A stretch of DNA of 12,508 nt from Bacteroides sp. (GTDB lineage: Bacteria > Bacteroidota > Bacteroidia > Bacteroidales > Bacteroidaceae), in the NCBI GenBank assembly GCA_019417975.1, contig DYCT01000004.1, forward strand, positions 1,663-14,170. Reading direction: 5' to 3'. A program made the position numbers and the translations under genes. The notes under the pieces were generated by a model. The model had not been told where the DNA came from. It ran no database searches and saw only the letters and a program-made list of their open reading frames with translations. Of the stretch, positions 7,579 to 12,508 are shown piece by piece; the first letter of the stretch is position 1, and every line of letters starts with the position of its first letter.

Positions 7579-10500
7579 ATGAAAAAACATCTCTTACTTG
7601 GATTATTGGTGAGTGTTGCAGGTATTTCTTTTGCACAACAAGACAATGTGCCTTGGCAAGATCCGTCTGTCAATGCTATCAATAGAGAGCCTATGGGGGC
7701 TCATTTTACGGCTTATCCGTCTGAGCGTGATGCGTTAGCTAAGAAAGAATCTTCTCGTAAAATGTCATTGGATGGCACATGGAAGTTCAATTTTGCACGC
7801 AATATTTCTCAAGCTCCGAAAGATTTTTATCAGGCAGATTATTCTATAAGCGACTGGAAAGATATTAAGGTACCCGGTAGCTGGGAGTTGCAGGGCTTTG
7901 ATTCTCCTATCTATACCGATGTGAATTATCCTTTCCCCGCTAATCCTCCTTATGTGCCTTCCGATTATAATCCGGTAGGTAGTTATATACATGAGTTTAC
8001 TGTGCCGGCTCATTATAAAGGAATGGATGTTTTTCTTGATTTTGAAGGCGTAGAATCTGCATTCTACTGTTGGTTGAATGGGAAATTGGTAGGTTATAGC
8101 GAAGACAGCCGTTTGCCGGCAGTGTTCAATGTAACAGATTATTTGAAAAAAGGGACCAACCGTTTGGCTGTTCAAGTAATGCGTTATAGCGATGGTTCTT
8201 ATTTGGAAGGTCAGGACTATTGGAAATACAGTGGTATTGAACGCAGTGTTTATCTGACTGCTCGTCCGAAAGTGCGTGTTGCCGATTTCCTTTTGAATGC
8301 ACCTCTGATTAACGATTATAAAGATGGTGATTTCTCTTTGGATGTTACGCTGCATAACCCGAAAGCTAAAACCGGCTACAACGTACAGGTTAAGATATTG
8401 GATGAAGGACGTGTCGTATTTGAAAACCGTCGTTCTGTAAAGCAAAAGAGTGATAGCGTGTTGCATTTCGCTTCTATGTTGGAAAATGCAAAGCCTTGGA
8501 CTGCTGAAACTCCGAATCTGTATGACATGGTTGTCAATGTGTTTGACGCAAAAGGCCAGTTGCAGGAAAGCTTCTGTCACCGTTTCGGATTCCGTACTGT
8601 AGAAATGATTAACGGTCAGTTGCTTGTAAATGGTAAGGCTATCCTGATTCGTGGCGTAAACCGTCAGGAGCATGACCCACATACAGGTCGTACATTTACA
8701 CGCGAATTGATGTGGAATGATGCTAAGATGATGAAGCAGTTCAACATCAACGCAGTGCGTTGTAGCCACTATCCAAACCGTCCGGAATGGTATGAAATCT
8801 GCCAGGAATTGGGACTTTACATGGTAGACGAAGCTAACATCGAATCACACGGTATGGATTATCATGAAGAAGGCAATGGTGCATTGGCTAACTATCCGGA
8901 TTGGGAAAAACCATTTATGGAACGTATGAGCCGTATGGTTATGCGCGACCGTAACTTTACCCCGATTATTGTATGGTCTATGGGTAATGAGTCTGGTTAT
9001 GGTAAGCACTTCGAAACTCTTTACCATTGGACAAAGAAAATGGATCCGACCCGTTATGTACAATATGAAGCATCCGGTCGTCGTGGTGTATCCGATATCT
9101 ATTGCCCGATGTATGCACGTGTTTGGTGGTTGCGCGAGTTTGTCAATACTCGTCAGCCTCGTCCGATGATTATGTGTGAATATGCTCACGCAATGGGTAA
9201 CAGTGTGGGTAACTTGCAAGATTATTGGGATTTGATTTATAAATACGATAACCTGCAAGGTGGTTTTATTTGGGACTGGGTAGACCAGACTTTTGCTATC
9301 AAAGATGAGAAAGGAAATGATATCTGGGGATATGGTGGCGATATGGGTTTTGTAGGCGTACCTAACGACTCTAACTTCTGTGCCAATGGATTGGTAGCAG
9401 GTAACCGCTCTTTGCACCCGCATATTTGGGAGGTGAAGAAAGTATATCAACCGGTACATTGCGAACCTGTTCCGTTCAAATCGAATATCATCCGTGTTTT
9501 GAACCGACAAGATTTCGCTGGCTTGGATGCTTATTATATGCGTTGGACACTCGAAGCTGATGGTGTTACTGTACAAAGCGGTAAGATGGATATGCCGGTT
9601 ATTGCAGCCGGTCAGACAGCTGATGTTGAAATCCCATTCACCGTTCCGGCTTCTTCTCGTAAAGAATATTTCTTGAAACTTGAAACGTTGCGTCGTAAAG
9701 CTTGTGCGTATGCCGATGCCGACTTTATCGTAGCGATGGATCAATGGCAACTTCCGGTTAATGCTGAAACTGTTGCTCCTTCTGTTCCTGCTGGTTTGTT
9801 GAACGTAGAGCAAGCAGGTGACCAATGGACTGTAGCAGGTGATGCTTTCAAATCAGTATTTGATGCGAAGAGTGGTGAAATGGTTTCATTGACTTATGGT
9901 GGACGTGAAATGTTGCTCGAAGGTTTGAGACCTAACTTCTGGAGAGGTTTGACAGACAATGATGTTCCGAATGGTACTCCCGAACGTTGTTCTGTTTGGA
10001 ACAATGCAATGGCTAAAGCCGTATTGAATGGTTTCTCTGTGAAATCAGTAGAAAACGGTAAGCAGGCTACTGTCTCTGTTAATTATTTGTTGAAAGAATT
10101 GGATTCTTCTATTGATGTCACTTACAGATTGTTGGCAAATGGTGTCGTGAATGTGGAGATGAGCTTTAAGCCGGGTAAGCAAGATTTGCCGGAAATGCCT
10201 CGCTTCGGTATGCGTATGATAATGCCGAAAGACTATGACCAGATGACTTGGTTCGGTCGTGGCCCACACGAGAATTATGCCGACCGTAAATCTTCAGCAG
10301 CTGTAGGTTTGTATCAGGCTTCAGTTTGGGAACAATTCCATCCGTATGTAAGAGCTCAGGAAACAGCTAACAAGTGCGATACACGTTGGTTGTCATTGTG
10401 CGACCAGGCCGGAAACGGATTGTTGGTAGTAGGTGATCAGCCTTTGAGCGTTAGTGCTTGGAACTTCAAGATGGAAGCTATCGAATATGTACCTTTCGAT

Positions 10501-10725
10501 GTAAAACGTAAACATGGTGGTAGTGTAGAAAAAGAAGACCTCGTGTGGGTGAACATCGACTTGATGCAGATGGGAGTCGGAGGTGATAACACTTGGGGAG
10601 CACAAGTACACCCTGAGTATACCATTACTCCTTGCGCACGTACTTATTCATTCACTTTGCAACCCAGAAACTTGCAAAAAGCAGTTGGCGAGCAAGCAAG
10701 AGAAAAGTGGAACGTAGTTAGATAA
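7579..10725 (+). CDS. Periplasmic LacZ-type GH2 beta-galactosidase
   Basis: 1048 residues, close to E. coli LacZ (1024) once the signal peptide (1-19, SFA before Gln20) is removed. In order it shows the N-terminal jelly roll (about 45-220; GSWELQGFDSPIYTDVNYPF), an Ig-like domain (about 222-335), the TIM barrel (about 337-620), a linker domain (DUF4981-like, starting near IWEVKKVYQPV) and the C-terminal Bgal small-chain domain (about 755-1035, with GRGPHENYADRKSSA from about 894). The acid/base Glu471 lies in WSMGNESGYG and the nucleophile Glu534 in MCEYAHAMGNS; the barrel motifs RQEHDPHTGR, RCSHYPNRPEW and GGFIWDWVDQ are intact. It should be an active retaining enzyme, most likely a beta-galactosidase in the periplasm, but other GH2 specificities occur among Bacteroidales paralogues. 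It lies 27 bases after lysO and 22 bases before the second GH63 gene, inside one operon. Confidence 0.5.
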   Translation: MKKHLLLGLLVSVAGISFAQQDNVPWQDPSVNAINREPMGAHFTAYPSERDALAKKESSRKMSLDGTWKFNFARNISQAPKDFYQADYSISDWKDIKVPGSWELQGFDSPIYTDVNYPFPANPPYVPSDYNPVGSYIHEFTVPAHYKGMDVFLDFEGVESAFYCWLNGKLVGYSEDSRLPAVFNVTDYLKKGTNRLAVQVMRYSDGSYLEGQDYWKYSGIERSVYLTARPKVRVADFLLNAPLINDYKDGDFSLDVTLHNPKAKTGYNVQVKILDEGRVVFENRRSVKQKSDSVLHFASMLENAKPWTAETPNLYDMVVNVFDAKGQLQESFCHRFGFRTVEMINGQLLVNGKAILIRGVNRQEHDPHTGRTFTRELMWNDAKMMKQFNINAVRCSHYPNRPEWYEICQELGLYMVDEANIESHGMDYHEEGNGALANYPDWEKPFMERMSRMVMRDRNFTPIIVWSMGNESGYGKHFETLYHWTKKMDPTRYVQYEASGRRGVSDIYCPMYARVWWLREFVNTRQPRPMIMCEYAHAMGNSVGNLQDYWDLIYKYDNLQGGFIWDWVDQTFAIKDEKGNDIWGYGGDMGFVGVPNDSNFCANGLVAGNRSLHPHIWEVKKVYQPVHCEPVPFKSNIIRVLNRQDFAGLDAYYMRWTLEADGVTVQSGKMDMPVIAAGQTADVEIPFTVPASSRKEYFLKLETLRRKACAYADADFIVAMDQWQLPVNAETVAPSVPAGLLNVEQAGDQWTVAGDAFKSVFDAKSGEMVSLTYGGREMLLEGLRPNFWRGLTDNDVPNGTPERCSVWNNAMAKAVLNGFSVKSVENGKQATVSVNYLLKELDSSIDVTYRLLANGVVNVEMSFKPGKQDLPEMPRFGMRMIMPKDYDQMTWFGRGPHENYADRKSSAAVGLYQASVWEQFHPYVRAQETANKCDTRWLSLCDQAGNGLLVVGDQPLSVSAWNFKMEAIEYVPFDVKRKHGGSVEKEDLVWVNIDLMQMGVGGDNTWGAQVHPEYTITPCARTYSFTLQPRNLQKAVGEQAREKWNVVR

Positions 10726-10747
10726 TCGATTTAGAACATTACGTGTT

Positions 10748-12508
10748 ATGAAAAATAAATTAATCGTAGCGATGGGTTTGTCTGCCTTACTGATGGGTTG
10801 TACAAGTTCCAATAAGCTCGCAAATGATATCACAGATATCTATAGTTATGGAGATATTCTGAATATTTCCTATACCCCTAATGATAGTACTTATTGCCAT
10901 GGTTGGTTCGTAGACGAAGGTTCATGGATTGGATTTACTTTGCCCGACAAAGCCGGGCAAGTAAATGGATTCTGCGGACCGTTTGATTTGGCCTATCGTC
11001 AGTGGATAGCTCCTTCTTTGTTGAACGTGGATTTTGCAGGAGAAGCAGATGGCGTTTGCCAAATTGATTCTGTCAACTATTTCCCAGGTGAGTTGTATAT
11101 GAGCTCAACTTTCAAGACCGGAACAATCGAACAGCGTTTGAGCTATGTTGACAATTCTACTGTTTTGCTGAAATGTAAAACTTCTGCCAATAAACCTTTG
11201 CGCTTTAGCGGAAAAACTTATCAACAACTTACCGATGCAAAGGTTTCAGACAATATTTACACATTTGTATCGGCTATCGGTGACAGATGGACATTGGCTT
11301 TCCCTGCCGACACTAAGATTACAATCAACGGTGATTCGTACGAAGCTGTCGTTACAGGTAAAAACGAATGTTATGTGGTACTTGCTTACCAAAACAATCC
11401 GAAAGGCAAGCAGGTGAACTGGGAGCTGTTGGCTGAGATTCAGCAGCATGGAAACAAATATTGGGGCCGTCATGCCACTAAGTGGAATGGCTATTTGAGC
11501 AAAGTACTTCGTGACGATATGCCTCATGAATACAACCGTATCGCTGTTAAGGCTGTTATGACTTTGATGGCCAACTGGAAATCCAGTTTGGGTGGTTTGT
11601 TGCACGATGGTGTTGTCCCCTCACATGCAGTAGGCTATTTCATGGGATTCTGGGGATGGGATTCTTGGAAACATGCCGTAGCTTTGGCACATTTTGCCCC
11701 TGAATTGGCTAAGAACCAAATACGTGCAATGTTCGATTATCAGTTGGAGAACGGAATGATTATTGACTGCATTTATCCGGACATTTATGAAAACAATACA
11801 CGCGACAGCAAACCTCCTTTGGCTGCATGGGCTGTTAATGAGGTATATCAGTTGACCGGTGATAAGGAATTTGTATGCGAAATGTATCCGCAGCTGTTGA
11901 AATATCACCAGTGGTGGTATAAAGATCGTGACAATAACAATAATGGTGTTTGTGAGTTTGGTTCTGTTGATGGAACACTTGAGGCAGCTGCTTGGGAAAG
12001 CGGTATGGACAACGCCATTCGTTTTGACAATGCCAAGATGGTACAGAACGGTGAAAATGCTTGGAGTTTCGACCAAGAGTCTGTTGACTTGAATGCATTT
12101 TTGGTTTACGAGTATCATTTGTTGAAACAATTGTCGCAAGTAGCCGGAGTATCTTTCGACGAACCGGATCATACCAGTCTCATTCGCGACTATTTCTTCG
12201 ATAATGAACGTGGATTCTTCTTCGATCGTCATTTGAACGGTAATTTCATCTTGGAGGAAGGTAGTGAAGCTTACATTCCTTTGTGGTCTGGTTTAGCTAC
12301 CAAAGAACAAGTAGAGAAAGCAATGACTATCTTTACTGATAGCACCAAGTTCTCTACCTATATACCTTTCCCGACTGTTGCAGCAGATAATCCTAAATTT
12401 ATGCCGAAGGGCTACTGGCGCGGTCCTATCTGGTTGGATCAGACCTATTTTGGTATTTCCGGCTTGCGTAAGTACGGTTATATTGCTGAAGCCGATGCTT
12501 ATACTAAA
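10748..12508 (+). CDS. GH63/MGH1-like glycoside hydrolase, lipoprotein (3' partial)
   Basis: Open to the window end, 587 residues visible, no stop. The start at 10748 gives a lipoprotein signal with lipobox LLMGC (Cys18). The following TSSNK lacks an acidic export signal, so the protein may face the periplasm, although this is not certain. The N-terminal beta-sandwich begins like the enzyme at 3991 (YGDILNI versus YEDILSI). The catalytic domain shares WGWDSWKHA (302-310) and WESGMDN (416-422), so Asp421 is the likely general acid; the expected HENYD base lies beyond the window. A 60-residue stretch starting at HDGV is 46/60 identical to the other enzyme. The two are clear paralogues, but here the leader is lipoprotein-type instead of secretory. 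Whether a GEVED or T9SS tail follows cannot be seen. It starts 22 bases after the GH2 stop and is probably the next gene of the operon. Confidence 0.5.
   Translation, partial: MKNKLIVAMGLSALLMGCTSSNKLANDITDIYSYGDILNISYTPNDSTYCHGWFVDEGSWIGFTLPDKAGQVNGFCGPFDLAYRQWIAPSLLNVDFAGEADGVCQIDSVNYFPGELYMSSTFKTGTIEQRLSYVDNSTVLLKCKTSANKPLRFSGKTYQQLTDAKVSDNIYTFVSAIGDRWTLAFPADTKITINGDSYEAVVTGKNECYVVLAYQNNPKGKQVNWELLAEIQQHGNKYWGRHATKWNGYLSKVLRDDMPHEYNRIAVKAVMTLMANWKSSLGGLLHDGVVPSHAVGYFMGFWGWDSWKHAVALAHFAPELAKNQIRAMFDYQLENGMIIDCIYPDIYENNTRDSKPPLAAWAVNEVYQLTGDKEFVCEMYPQLLKYHQWWYKDRDNNNNGVCEFGSVDGTLEAAAWESGMDNAIRFDNAKMVQNGENAWSFDQESVDLNAFLVYEYHLLKQLSQVAGVSFDEPDHTSLIRDYFFDNERGFFFDRHLNGNFILEEGSEAYIPLWSGLATKEQVEKAMTIFTDSTKFSTYIPFPTVAADNPKFMPKGYWRGPIWLDQTYFGISGLRKYGYIAEADAYTK

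Noticed and set aside
7765..8769. Long minus-strand reading frame of 334 codons opposite the GH2 gene
   Set aside because: The + strand has a full-length LacZ-type enzyme with intact active site here. The antisense translation shows no recognisable motif or composition of a real protein.
8845..9825. Minus-strand reading frame of 326 codons opposite the GH2 catalytic domain
   Set aside because: Shadow of the conserved + strand coding sequence; no start context, no family resemblance.
11621..12232. Minus-strand frame of 203 codons near the window end
   Set aside because: Lies opposite the clearly conserved GH63 lipoprotein frame, which is open from 10748 to the edge.
1..12508. CRISPR arrays, tRNA/rRNA genes, insertion sequences or integrase genes
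   Set aside because: None seen: no regular direct repeats with spacers, no terminal inverted repeats with a transposase and no structural RNA pattern.

Overview
The window looks like a piece of a polysaccharide- or glycoprotein-utilization locus from a Bacteroidales bacterium. The supporting signs are a SusD-family C-terminus, several secreted enzymes with type IX secretion (T9SS) type A-like C-terminal tails, GEVED domains, AT-rich leaders and moderate G+C. I cannot fix the genus. All genes read on the + strand and there is no gene-free stretch longer than 300 bases.

Layout. (1) 1-824: C-terminal half of a SusD-like glycan-binding lipoprotein, cut by the window edge. A 113-base gap with a strong hairpin follows. 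(2) 938-3028: secreted M43 (pappalysin/cytophagalysin-type) zinc metalloprotease with a GEVED domain and a T9SS tail. (3) 3087-3893: small secreted protein consisting only of GEVED plus T9SS tail, behind a very AT-rich leader and followed by a textbook intrinsic terminator. (4) 3991-6645: secreted GH63/MGH1-like glycosidase, again with GEVED and a degenerate T9SS-like tail. (5) 6656-7551: lysine exporter LysO encoded as two overlapping genes. (6) 7579-10725: complete LacZ-type GH2 beta-galactosidase with a signal peptide. (7) 10748 to the window end: second GH63/MGH1-like enzyme, a lipoprotein closely similar to gene 4. Gaps from 3991 onward are 10, -4, 27 and 22 bases, so genes 4-7 look like one operon.

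Working model (inference). Protease, GEVED protein and the first GH63 enzyme act outside the cell or at its surface. A SusCD pair imports the product. The lipoprotein GH63 and the GH2 beta-galactosidase then finish the glycan, and LysO exports an amino acid related to lysine. A protease, an alpha-glucosidase-like enzyme, a beta-galactosidase and a lysine exporter together would fit the Glc-alpha-1,2-Gal-beta-O-hydroxylysine unit of collagens and collagen-like proteins. This is the most interesting idea from the window, and it is not proven by sequence alone.

[Form note: the original gave no confidence for any feature; the 0.5 in each is a placeholder required by the schema, not an estimate.]
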